64,000 nt of DNA. Source: an uncultured Sphingomonadaceae bacterium (lineage in GTDB: Bacteria; Pseudomonadota; Alphaproteobacteria; Sphingomonadales; Sphingomonadaceae). Of the stretch, positions 1-6,699 are shown in pieces. The translations under genes were made by a program, and so were the position numbers. The DNA is taken from positions 446,430 to 510,429 of the forward strand of contig CANMNF010000002.1 of the NCBI GenBank assembly GCA_947499255.1. Direction: 5' to 3'. Each line of letters starts with the position of its first letter. Positions within the stretch are counted from its first letter, which is position 1. The notes under the pieces are model-generated. The model ran no database searches. It saw only the letters and a program-made list of their open reading frames with translations, and was not told where the DNA came from.

Positions 1-158
1 CCTATGGCTGGGGCGTTCACTTTTCATGGCACACGGAGATCAGGCGAGAGTTCGCCAATCGGATGCCGACGCGGCGGAGCCAGAATAAGCACCTGTTGCG
101 GTTTCAGCTCTGGGATGCTGCCTACAAGATTAACGAGCGACCGATCCTCGCTGAGTAA
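1..158 (+). CDS. C-terminal end of an unrecognised protein (partial)
   Basis: An open frame enters from the left edge and ends with TAA at 156-158, giving about 51 residues. It starts within the window as YGWGVHFSWHTEI and ends NERPILAE. The composition (Trp, Arg, His rich, mixed charge) is protein-like. A GC-rich hairpin follows 24 bases after the stop, which supports a genuine gene end. I do not recognise the family; the missing upstream part would decide it. Confidence 0.55.
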   Translation, partial: YGWGVHFSWHTEIRREFANRMPTRRSQNKHLLRFQLWDAAYKINERPILAE

Positions 159-182
159 TTATTTCTCGGGTGGATAAGTGGA

Positions 183-215
183 GCCGCCGCCAAGGAAACG
201 ATGGCGGCGGCTTCT
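183..215 (+). terminator. Intrinsic terminator after the partial left-edge gene
   Basis: Nine-base perfect arms GCCGCCGCC (183-191) and GGCGGCGGC (203-211) enclose an 11-base loop and are followed by TTCT. The T run is short, so the efficiency is uncertain. The position between the upstream stop (158) and the next start (238) fits a terminator. Confidence 0.6.
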
Positions 216-237
216 GCCAATCTGGCACAATTAAAGG

Positions 238-1284
238 ATGAAAGGTTCGAAATGGATTAAGCTAAGCGAAGAGATAATCGACATGCTCAAGGCAGAGCGT
301 GATCGGGCGGGAGTCGGGTTCGCAAAGCTGTTAAGCACCACAGAAAATGTGCCCGATGGATTAACTGACAAGATCATATTCACGTGGCTTGGCAAGACGA
401 AGTCCGCACGTCGCAATCATCTAGCTTTCGTTCTGGAGCGATATGCAGCCTTGCCAACTCTGGAAAGAGCCGCACCTCTTCATCCATACGAGACCGAGAA
501 GTCAGCGCGCTTGAAGCGCTTGGAACGGCGCGTTGGCGTGACGCCAAAACTTTCACGATACGCACCCATCGCCGCCGAGAAGCGCTCTACGATGAAGCTT
601 GCGTTCCATAGATCAGGTGTGTCCTACAAATCCCTCATGCTACTCATTGCACGCGAGCATGCTGGCATCTCGCAGCAAATGGTTTCGGGGTGGATCAGCG
701 GCAGGACGAAAACAGCCAGGCCCGAACATATCGAATGCGTCCTTGGCATATTGGAGCGCCTTGCCGACGAGGCCTCACTTCCCTTCTCAGATGAAGCACT
801 AAAGAATTCACGGGAAGCTCGCCTCAAGCCTCACCCGACCCCGCCGAAGGCAAAGCCAAAAGTGCGCGTGATTGAGCCCCCAACAATTAAGAAAACGCGG
901 ACGTTGGCAATTGCTGATCCGCGTGTTGTCACGCCGCGCAAGAGCGACATTATTCATCGCAAAATTCTGCCTGATTTGACGCCAGATCGCTGGCTCGTAA
1001 AACGCGAATGGACTGCAATCGACCCCAAGACAGCGCAGAGCTTACGTTATCCAGAACACTACCGTCTTATCGACGAGGCGACATATGATCGCCTTCATGC
1101 GGAACTGCGCAGGACCTGTGTATCCCCATCACTGCTGCTCAATACCTATCGAAAAGCGCCTAAGTCACTCCCAGCAAGGCGCATCAGCGAATGGATGCGA
1201 TTGGTCACTCGGTCAGGCGAAAAAGCGCTCATCGATTGGGTTTTGAAGGCTTATGCCTTGCTGCCGGATGCTTCGGCGGACTGA
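238..1284 (+). CDS. Protein of three HTH-like repeats, function unknown
   Basis: A 348-residue protein in which I see three copies of a roughly 70-residue unit, at about residues 5-73, 106-177 and 274-344. Each unit opens with a helix-like segment and closes with a pattern resembling the recognition half of a helix-turn-helix: FTWLGKTKSARRNH, VSGWISGRTKTARPEH and ISEWMRLVTRSGEKA. Each then ends in a short helix (FVLERYAALP, CVLGILERLAD, WVLKAYALLPD). A basic, proline-rich linker (about 185-225) separates repeats two and three. Basic character and HTH-like repeats suggest DNA binding, but this is inference. It lies alone between a terminator and the convergent parDE pair. Confidence 0.7.
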   Translation: MKGSKWIKLSEEIIDMLKAERDRAGVGFAKLLSTTENVPDGLTDKIIFTWLGKTKSARRNHLAFVLERYAALPTLERAAPLHPYETEKSARLKRLERRVGVTPKLSRYAPIAAEKRSTMKLAFHRSGVSYKSLMLLIAREHAGISQQMVSGWISGRTKTARPEHIECVLGILERLADEASLPFSDEALKNSREARLKPHPTPPKAKPKVRVIEPPTIKKTRTLAIADPRVVTPRKSDIIHRKILPDLTPDRWLVKREWTAIDPKTAQSLRYPEHYRLIDEATYDRLHAELRRTCVSPSLLLNTYRKAPKSLPARRISEWMRLVTRSGEKALIDWVLKAYALLPDASAD

Positions 1285-1298
1285 GACGGACGCAAGGG

Positions 1299-1601
1299 CT
1301 AGGAGCCGTCGCGCTCCTCGCCAAGCCAGTCTTCGCTGGCATGACGGATACGTCGAATAACGATACCCCCATCATCCTCGATGTTATAAAAGATGATGTG
1401 ACGTTTGTATGGATGACCGCGCACGGGCTGCCTCAACTCTTCACGCACTCGCGCTAGACGTGGGTTTTCTGCGAGCAAGGCAAAAAGGTGCTCTAGCTCA
1501 CCGTGATATCTGGTCGCCTGAGCCTCGCCGAACAATTCTCGCCCTTCGATGTATATCCCTATCAAGTCAGAGCGCGCGGCACGCGAAAGCCTGAATGTCA
1601 T
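1299..1601 (-). CDS. parE: ParE-family toxin of a type II toxin-antitoxin system
   Basis: A 100-residue protein with the RelE/ParE layout: an N-terminal helical part (FRLSRAARSDLIGIYIEG), the family-typical ENPRLARVREELR helix, and a C-terminal beta sheet (HPYKRHIIFYNIEDDGGIVIRRIRHASEDW). ParE toxins poison DNA gyrase; related RelE toxins cleave mRNA, and sequence alone does not settle which applies here. Its ATG overlaps the stop of parD as ATGA (1598-1601), the usual antitoxin-first order with translational coupling. On a mobile element it would act as an addiction module. Confidence 0.9.
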   Translation of the reverse strand: MTFRLSRAARSDLIGIYIEGRELFGEAQATRYHGELEHLFALLAENPRLARVREELRQPVRGHPYKRHIIFYNIEDDGGIVIRRIRHASEDWLGEERDGS

Positions 1602-1852
1602 TGAGCCTCAGCACGCTTCTCGTACTCCGCTTTCGCGTCAACAAGGATTTCATCCATTGACTGTTCCGAAAGGCCGCTTTCATACCCCTCATCAATAAGC
1701 TTTTGCATGTTGGCGATCTTCTGCTTTTGCACCTGATCGCGGCGAATGAGATCGCGGACATAATCGCTGGAGTTGCTATAAAGGCCACCTTCGGCCTGCG
1801 CTTCGACCCACTCCTTCATCGGATCGGGCAAAGATACGTTCATGGTTGCCAT
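1598..1852 (-). CDS. parD: ParD-family antitoxin
   Basis: An 84-residue protein starting MATMNVSLPD, the ribbon-helix-helix DNA-binding strand typical of ParD/CopG antitoxins. It is followed by the helices MKEWVEAQAEGGLYSNSSDYVRDLI and a charged C-terminal tail that would wrap the toxin. The chosen ATG at 1852 has AGAAAGGA upstream at good spacing; an in-frame ATG two codons earlier sits too close to that RBS. ParD normally represses its own promoter, here expected in the AT-rich gap just upstream. Confidence 0.9.
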   Translation of the reverse strand: MATMNVSLPDPMKEWVEAQAEGGLYSNSSDYVRDLIRRDQVQKQKIANMQKLIDEGYESGLSEQSMDEILVDAKAEYEKRAEAQ

Positions 1853-1999
1853 GGGCATTCCTTTCTCTTTGTTCAATTATGCCATATTTTGGCAAAGATT
1901 GTCAAAAAGAAAGCCTTTGAACGAAATGGGTTTAGTGGGAATTGTCGCCTGGGTTTCTGCGCAAGGCTTTGAGTGGCTTAGACTTTTCCGAGATAGATA

Positions 2000-2076
2000 A
2001 AATTTGAGCTAAATTTGAGACAAAATTTCCTTAAAATCGAGGCAAATACAAATCAAATACAATCGAATTTTAACAG
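2000..2076. repeat. Seven A-tracts phased at exactly 11 bp: probable curved DNA
   Basis: The 331-base gap between parD (start 1852, minus) and the gene at 2184 (plus) contains seven consecutive 11-base units, each opening with an A-rich tract: 2000 AAATTTGAGCT, 2011 AAATTTGAGAC, 2022 AAAATTTCCTT, 2033 AAAATCGAGGC, 2044 AAATACAAATC, 2055 AAATACAATCG, 2066 AATTTTAACAG. A-tracts repeated near the helical period are the textbook cause of intrinsic DNA curvature. The place fits a regulatory, nucleoid-protein or partition-type site. The rest of the gap shows no convincing ORF. Confidence 0.75.
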
Positions 2077-2183
2077 CTATTTCAGATATTTAATGCATAA
2101 TATTCCTACGTGAGTGCTTTCATGAAGCGGGTCGATAGAACCTGCGAGAAAGCGAATGACAAAGATATAGGGGAGCTGAGCCA

Positions 2184-3002
2184 ATGGCTCATTCAGAAGA
2201 ACATTACCGCGCAGCAGCGCACAGTCTGGGAGAGGGATTCTTAGGATCGCAATTCGGGCAATCGAGCCTTGATGACGCTGCGGTGTCAAAAGTTCACCGT
2301 GTTGCCGAATTTCAGGAAAATGCCCTTCTGATGTCGCGCGACAACGGTTCAATCGCAGGCGTTCTTGAACGCGGCGCTCAGGCCGCAAAATCTATTACCG
2401 AAGCGAAGAAAAGACAAGATGAGAGAGCGAAGCGCTCGGCGGATAATGTCCTGTTCCTCAACATGCTGGATCAACGCATTGCCGATCTCGACTTCCGTAT
2501 GGGCGAGTTGGAGGAACGACTTGTCGCGGAATTTGGTGAAGATTGGGGCCAACAAGTAGCACTTGAAGTTCTGGACCCAGATGAAATGCCGCAACGCCGC
2601 GATGGGGAGTCAATGGCGGACTACGAAGCGCGAGTTGATGCCGCACTAGCAGCGGAATTTCTAGACGAGGACGGAAACGTAAAGCCTGAGTATAAGGATC
2701 ATCCAAGGTATGGTGATGCAGCTCAATTTATGGAGCATAAGCTTGATCGAGAGGCGGCTACCGAACTGAGGGCGAAGCTTAATGATCCAAACACTTCCTC
2801 AGCAGAAGCAGCGCAAGAGATTGAGGATTTCAGTGAAACCGCTTCGTATTATCGCATGCAGATTGCACAGCAGGAATTGGCGACAAATGAGGCTGCGCAA
2901 ACTGTCTTACAAACAAACGCTGATGAGCGAAATGATACGGAAGAGAGCAGACTGGCTTATCAGTCGGCAGACGACGCGTTCTTGTCTGGATTTAACGGCT
3001 AG
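2184..3002 (+). CDS. Unknown acidic, largely helical protein
   Basis: A 272-residue protein that I do not recognise. It is rich in Ala, Glu, Gln and Asp. The stretches around residues 60-115 (ERGAQAAKSITEAKKRQDER, MLDQRIADLDFRMGELEERL) and 195-255 look like coiled coils. There is no signal peptide, membrane segment or obvious catalytic motif. The ATG at 2184 is preceded by GGGGAG. Its TAG stop shares the palindrome CTAG (2999-3002) with the stop of the convergent exported-protein gene. Downstream of curved DNA and parD, it could be a structural or accessory protein of the element. Confidence 0.6.
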   Translation: MAHSEEHYRAAAHSLGEGFLGSQFGQSSLDDAAVSKVHRVAEFQENALLMSRDNGSIAGVLERGAQAAKSITEAKKRQDERAKRSADNVLFLNMLDQRIADLDFRMGELEERLVAEFGEDWGQQVALEVLDPDEMPQRRDGESMADYEARVDAALAAEFLDEDGNVKPEYKDHPRYGDAAQFMEHKLDREAATELRAKLNDPNTSSAEAAQEIEDFSETASYYRMQIAQQELATNEAAQTVLQTNADERNDTEESRLAYQSADDAFLSGFNG

Positions 3003-3472
3003 AAATTGAGCGCGAGATTACGCTGATAGAGATATTGCCTCACGGCATCAGCTGCACCATCTCTTGCTCTGGCAAGATTGAACGGTCCTTGGCCACCACC
3101 ATTGTATGAGTAGCCAACTACCGTGCCTGGCACATCGTTTTGCTCGTAGAAGAACTCTACATCGCGAACACCTGCGCTTTGAATTTCACGTGTCAGAATC
3201 TGCTCAATTTGTTCGGGCGTGACGCGCGACTCTGTCCCAAGCATCACAGCTACCGCGATCCCTTGATTTCTTTGCGCCCACAGATGTGCGGCTTGCGAGG
3301 CATTGTCCGTTAGAGCGATGTTTGTAGTTGCTGCCGCCTGCGTGAACTCAGCTTGCTGCTGTGGCGCGTCTTGAGCCATCGCATGAGCAACGGGCGTCAC
3401 GACTAGCGCAGCCGCAATGCCTGCTGCTGCTGCCTTACCGGAAAATCTCTCTTTCAAAGCTGTGAGTGCCAT
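2999..3472 (-). CDS. Unknown exported protein
   Basis: A 157-residue protein with an N-terminal signal peptide: charged start (LKERFSGK), hydrophobic core (AAAAGIAAALVVTPVAHA) and a probable cleavage site after AHAMA. The mature part is Gln/Ala rich at first and then globular (TPEQIEQILTREIQSAGVRDVEFFYE, PGTVVGYSYNGGGQGPF). The start at 3472 follows AGGCAGGTGCGAC; upstream in-frame starts have no better RBS. I do not recognise the family. It is transcribed divergently from the resolvase gene, and both share a 15-base inverted repeat in the intergenic region. Confidence 0.6.
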   Translation of the reverse strand: MALTALKERFSGKAAAAGIAAALVVTPVAHAMAQDAPQQQAEFTQAAATTNIALTDNASQAAHLWAQRNQGIAVAVMLGTESRVTPEQIEQILTREIQSAGVRDVEFFYEQNDVPGTVVGYSYNGGGQGPFNLARARDGAADAVRQYLYQRNLALNF

Positions 3473-3517
3473 GTCGCACCTGCCTTTCATCTCGTTGGCG
3501 GCGCGAAATAAACGCTT

Positions 3518-3663
3518 GAAAAGGATCGTTTTTCTTGATTTCAATGCTTGCGATGTGATACATTTCGTTTCGTAACGTAAGCAGTTGATGAAACTGCGTT
3601 TATATGTGCGGCAGGATCAGTGCCGAAGGCGCGAAAACAAGCGCTTCGAAAACGATCCTTTTC
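3518..3663. repeat. 15-bp inverted repeat pair flanking a divergent promoter region
   Basis: GAAAAGGATCGTTTT at 3518-3532 reappears as its exact reverse complement AAAACGATCCTTTTC at 3649-3663. Each copy lies roughly 45-70 bases upstream of one of the two divergent genes (exported protein, start 3472; resolvase, start 3731). That symmetry suggests a shared operator or activator site, or recombination sites for the neighbouring resolvase. Function is inferred only. Confidence 0.55.
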
Positions 3664-3680
3664 TCAGGCGGTGTGTTTGG

Positions 3681-3705
3681 CGCGCTGACCATGTTGGTCA
3701 GCGCG
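3681..3705 (+). promoter_or_regulatory. 10-bp-arm hairpin/dyad just upstream of the resolvase gene
   Basis: CGCGCTGACC (3681-3690) and GGTCAGCGCG (3696-3705) form perfect arms around the loop ATGTT, 25 bases before the resolvase ATG. No T run follows, so it is more likely an operator or recombinase-binding site (res-like) or an RNA hairpin than a terminator. Confidence 0.4.
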
Positions 3706-3730
3706 GGTTTCACACTGATCGGAGGAGAAA

Positions 3731-4204
3731 ATGTCCCGAAAACTTGGCTATGCGCGGGTCAGCACCGCTGACCAATCACTTGGCTTACAGCTATCGGCCT
3801 TGAAACAGGCGGGTTGCACGAAAATCTATCGCGATCACGGGGTCAGCGGAAATCTAAAGAGCCGCCCCGCATTCGATGCTCTGTTGGCGGATTTGGGCAA
3901 AGGCGACACGCTGGTGATCTGGCGACTTGATCGCATGGGGCGCTCGCTCAAGCACCTCATCGAGATCAACGACCTGCTTAACAAGCGAGGGGCCTATCTC
4001 GACAGCCTGAATGACAAGATCGACACGTCCTCGCCTACAGGCGAGTTCGTGTTTCACATTCTTGGGGCTGTTGCGCAGCTTGAGCGGCGTATGATTAGCG
4101 AGCGAACGATTGCAGGGCTCGCAGAGGCCGCCAAGCACGGGCGATATCCTGGAAGGCCCCGAAAACCGACACGCGTCAGCGCGATAAGGCACAAAGCCGC
4201 ATAA
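3731..4204 (+). CDS. Small serine recombinase (resolvase/invertase family), C-terminal HTH shortened
   Basis: A 157-residue member of the Tn3-resolvase/Hin family. The catalytic motif YARVSTADQ puts the nucleophile at Ser11; the family motifs GVSGNLKSRPAFDALL, GDTLVIWRLDRMGRS and VAQLERRMISERT follow in order. Relatives have about 180-200 residues with a C-terminal helix-turn-helix. Here the sequence stops shortly after GRYPGRPRKPTR, so the DNA-binding domain is truncated or replaced by a short basic tail. The start has GGAGGAG at good spacing. It may resolve or invert DNA within the element, or be a remnant. Confidence 0.88.
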   Translation: MSRKLGYARVSTADQSLGLQLSALKQAGCTKIYRDHGVSGNLKSRPAFDALLADLGKGDTLVIWRLDRMGRSLKHLIEINDLLNKRGAYLDSLNDKIDTSSPTGEFVFHILGAVAQLERRMISERTIAGLAEAAKHGRYPGRPRKPTRVSAIRHKAA

Positions 4205-4216
4205 ACGCCGCCATCG

Positions 4217-4226
4217 CTATCCCCCC
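4217..4226 (+). promoter_or_regulatory. CTATCCCCCC box, copy 1
   Basis: The decamer CTATCCCCCC lies 60 bases before the ATG at 4287. The identical decamer occurs at 6319 with the same 60-base spacing to the next start, and at 8954. A weak -10-like TAGTTT begins about 21 bases after the box. I read it as a regulator site or promoter element shared by the element's transcription units. Confidence 0.5.
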
Positions 4227-4286
4227 AATGCACTAGATTCGTGCGCCTAGTTTCCAGCGTCATCACCAACGTCGGAGACAATTCCT

Positions 4287-4634
4287 ATGTCCAAACTCGA
4301 AGTCTCGGTATCGCGTGAGAACGCGATTGCCACAGAAGCACCGCCTGAGCTTGATGCGCTCAATGCGGCGCTGATTGCATCAATTGAGATGCAGAAGCTT
4401 CCCTCTGCCCTTTTGTTGAGAAGGTTTCACAATACCTTTGCCATTGCCAAAGCCGACAAGGTTGCCGTCATTGCGGATGCAAAAGCCGTACAGAAAGGCG
4501 AAGTCATCAAAGCCTTCATGCGACTGATGGCTCTGTCAGGCACTCCTGTGGTCATCGACGCAGACCGCAAGCCCGACTTTCTGGCCAGCCTGCGGGCGCG
4601 CGCGGATGCTTCCACCACAACCTCGAAATCCTGA
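4287..4634 (+). CDS. Unknown 115-residue protein, first gene of the coupling-protein cluster
   Basis: A soluble protein with no signal peptide or membrane segment. After a polar first 20 residues it looks alpha/beta: LDALNAALIASIEMQKLPSALLLRRFHNTFAIAKADKVAVIADAK and GEVIKAFMRLMALSGTPVVIDADRKPDFLASL. I do not recognise the family. It follows CTATCCCCCC copy 1 and ends 14 bases before the four-TM gene, so the two are probably cotranscribed. Confidence 0.6.
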   Translation: MSKLEVSVSRENAIATEAPPELDALNAALIASIEMQKLPSALLLRRFHNTFAIAKADKVAVIADAKAVQKGEVIKAFMRLMALSGTPVVIDADRKPDFLASLRARADASTTTSKS

Positions 4635-4648
4635 AAGGAGACATTCCC

Positions 4649-5581
4649 ATGTCGAACCTAACCCTACCGCTCGGCTTCGATCCGACTGCCTTCGTGCAGA
4701 ACCAAAAGGCTATTGCCCAGAAAACCGTGTTCATTGCTTGTGGTGTCATCATTGGGTGTCTTGGCGCACTGACAATCATGCTGGGTGCATGGACGCTCGA
4801 AGTTGCACTGACCTACACGGTAATCGAAGCGAATTTTGGGCCAGAATTTCCCGACGAACCTGTGCCGCTCAAGGTGTATATTCTCGCTTTCGCTTCGATC
4901 TGCGCAATCATCGCATTCCATGCCTTGATGTTGGGCGACCGCGAACACCCCGTGGCAATCTGGCTCCAGCGTATCGCGCGTGTCAGCTTAATCGTTTTCT
5001 TCATCGGAATGGCGCTGCTGTTCTTAAGCACCGACATGAGTACACCGCCAACCGATCTCAGCGATGCCGAGCTGTTTGGCGAAGGGGCAGCAAACGAAAG
5101 TTGGCTTTGGGCTTTAATTGAGCCGATTACTTCGATGACCTCGGCGCTAGCCCTAGGCGGTCTTGTATTCATCAATCTGGCCCTGAGCGACGCGATCCTT
5201 TCGTGGGTCAGCGAAAAGCTGCCGAAGAGTATCGATGATCTTCGTGATGCGAAAGCAACCATCGAGACCGCAAGCGAGATTGAAGTGCTTGATACAATCT
5301 ACGGCGATCTGAACCGCCAGGAAGAGGCGTTGCGCAAGATCGACGAAGATGCGCTCGCTTTGGAGGTCGCAGGCCATGTTTCAGATGTGGCGCAACCGAC
5401 AATCCAGGGTCTGGCCGAAACCGTTCATGAGAACCGCCTTATCCCCCCATCGAACAGCACCATGCTGGGCAAGACAGCAAAAGCGAAGCTGACGCCTGAC
5501 ATCAATGCAATTGATGCGTTTCTGGCGGATTGGGAAGCGTTCAGCGATGATCTTCCCCGTGTGCTTCGCACTTTGACCTAA
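4649..5581 (+). CDS. Unknown four-TM membrane protein
   Basis: A 310-residue protein with four hydrophobic segments at about residues 26-52 (VFIACGVIIGCLGALTIMLG), 75-93 (VYILAFASICAIIAFHALML), 110-127 (VSLIVFFIGMALLFL) and 150-190 (ITSMTSALALGGLVFINLAL). A cytoplasm-like, helical, acidic C-terminal domain of about 110 residues follows. ATG 4649 has AAAGGAG upstream. No family is recognised. It lies between the 115-residue gene and the exported vWA gene with gaps under 20 bases, suggesting one operon and possibly one envelope complex. Confidence 0.65.
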   Translation: MSNLTLPLGFDPTAFVQNQKAIAQKTVFIACGVIIGCLGALTIMLGAWTLEVALTYTVIEANFGPEFPDEPVPLKVYILAFASICAIIAFHALMLGDREHPVAIWLQRIARVSLIVFFIGMALLFLSTDMSTPPTDLSDAELFGEGAANESWLWALIEPITSMTSALALGGLVFINLALSDAILSWVSEKLPKSIDDLRDAKATIETASEIEVLDTIYGDLNRQEEALRKIDEDALALEVAGHVSDVAQPTIQGLAETVHENRLIPPSNSTMLGKTAKAKLTPDINAIDAFLADWEAFSDDLPRVLRTLT

Positions 5582-5599
5582 CCAGTGGAGCATCATATC

Positions 5600-6253
5600 A
5601 TGAAAACCTTTCTCCTGACTTTGTTTGCCGTAATGGCGATGATCTTTACAGCGCCTGTGACGGCAGAGGCCAAATCGCTCGATCTTCGCGTTGATGCGTC
5701 TCAATCCGCACCAATCTTCCGCAATGAAGCCTATGCGCAAGTAATCGCGCGGAGCGCCGCGCGTGAAGTGCTTCGGATGCAGGCTGGCGATACCGTGTCA
5801 TTGCGCAGCTTTGGCGCCGTCGGCCTCGAAAACCTTACACGCTACGAGGTGCGGCTGTCGCGCCGGACTAACCCGCCTGAACGCGTCGCGCGCATAGTCG
5901 CTGCACGGATCATGCGCATGGCCAATGGCGGTGTTCGACCACAGGGCACGACCGAAATCGTGGCGATGCTTCAGTGGGGGCGCTTCAATTGCCAAGCAGG
6001 CGACCACATTTGGATTGCCAGTGACGGGATCGAGACGGGCATGGTGCGCTCTTCTCAGGCGCTTCTTAATGGCCGTGAGCAACTACCATCACCACGTGCA
6101 GGATCGCTCACCAACTGCCGCGTGTCGATGGTCGGGATCGGACAGACCGATCAAGGGTCTGTCACGTCTCGACAGGTCAATACGCTGATCGCAGCGTGGC
6201 AAAGCTTCATGCGGAAAGCGGGGGCGCGGTTCACACCTGTCGCCATCCCGTAG
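5600..6253 (+). CDS. Exported von Willebrand factor A-like protein with MIDAS residues
   Basis: A 217-residue protein with a signal peptide (MKTFLLTLFAVMAMIFTAPVTAEA). The mature part starts with a strand leading into VDASQSAP, a DxSxS metal-binding motif (residues 32-36), followed by GTTEI (Thr 117/118) and WIASDGIETG (Asp142). Together these are the three MIDAS elements of a vWA domain that binds a divalent metal and partner proteins. The start at 5600 has GGAG 9 bases upstream; a GTG 15 bases earlier lacks one. Expected in the periplasm. It is last in its operon, before a strong terminator. Confidence 0.65.
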   Translation: MKTFLLTLFAVMAMIFTAPVTAEAKSLDLRVDASQSAPIFRNEAYAQVIARSAAREVLRMQAGDTVSLRSFGAVGLENLTRYEVRLSRRTNPPERVARIVAARIMRMANGGVRPQGTTEIVAMLQWGRFNCQAGDHIWIASDGIETGMVRSSQALLNGREQLPSPRAGSLTNCRVSMVGIGQTDQGSVTSRQVNTLIAAWQSFMRKAGARFTPVAIP

Positions 6254-6274
6254 GACCCGCGTGAGCCTTGATGG

Positions 6275-6307
6275 AAGGGCCGCTCGCCGGAGCGGCCCTT
6301 TTCGTTT
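6275..6307 (+). terminator. Intrinsic terminator after the vWA operon
   Basis: AAGGGCCGCT (6275-6284) and AGCGGCCCTT (6291-6300) are perfect 10-base arms around CGCCGG, followed by TTCGTTT. It closes the 4287-6253 operon just before CTATCCCCCC copy 2. Confidence 0.85.
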
Positions 6308-6318
6308 GCCCACTGAGG

Positions 6319-6328
6319 CTATCCCCCC
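6319..6328 (+). promoter_or_regulatory. CTATCCCCCC box, copy 2
   Basis: The decamer CTATCCCCCC sits directly after the terminator and exactly 60 bases before the ATG at 6389, matching copy 1. A -10-like TAGCCT begins 20 bases after the box. The only function left for it between a terminator and a start is initiation control of the next operon. Confidence 0.55.
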
Positions 6329-6388
6329 GCACCTGCACTGCGCAAACGTAGCCTGCCATCTGAGCACTTTCAGATGGAGTTGGTTACC

Positions 6389-6688
6389 ATGCATAATCAT
6401 CCAAATCAAATGAACGGCGTTGGTCAGTCGATGGGACCTGGCCAGCGCATGTTCTCTTTCGTCGGGGCCGCGATTGTGGCATTTTTCGTCGTACCAATCG
6501 CATTCGAGTTCACGGTCAGCTTCGTAGAGGATTACGCTCAAGCCAATTACGGCCTGGGTGGACGGTTTGTGCGTTTCATTTGGGCAGGCGCAGTCGGGCT
6601 GCTGACATTTGGCGGTGCGTCGCTTGCCCTCTCAGCGTTACCACGCATCAGCCTTATGGGGATCGTCAACTTCTTCCGTAGCTATTGA
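6389..6688 (+). CDS. Small two-TM protein, possible detached membrane anchor of the coupling ATPase
   Basis: A 99-residue protein with two hydrophobic helices, FVGAAIVAFFVVPIAFEFTV (about residues 25-44) and FIWAGAVGLLTFGGASLAL (about 67-85), joined by a roughly 20-residue periplasm-sized loop. ATG 6389 is chosen because GGAG lies 9 bases upstream; the ATG at 6374 would consume that site. It stops 11 bases before the coupling-protein ATG, in another frame. VirD4-type proteins normally start with just such a two-TM segment, which the downstream protein lacks. Confidence 0.65.
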   Translation: MHNHPNQMNGVGQSMGPGQRMFSFVGAAIVAFFVVPIAFEFTVSFVEDYAQANYGLGGRFVRFIWAGAVGLLTFGGASLALSALPRISLMGIVNFFRSY

Positions 6689-6699
6689 GGGGTGAGTTC

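Noticed and set aside
5439-5448. Fourth box TTATCCCCCC
   Set aside because: It differs in the first base and lies inside the four-TM gene's coding sequence with no start at the expected distance, so it is not counted as a regulatory copy.
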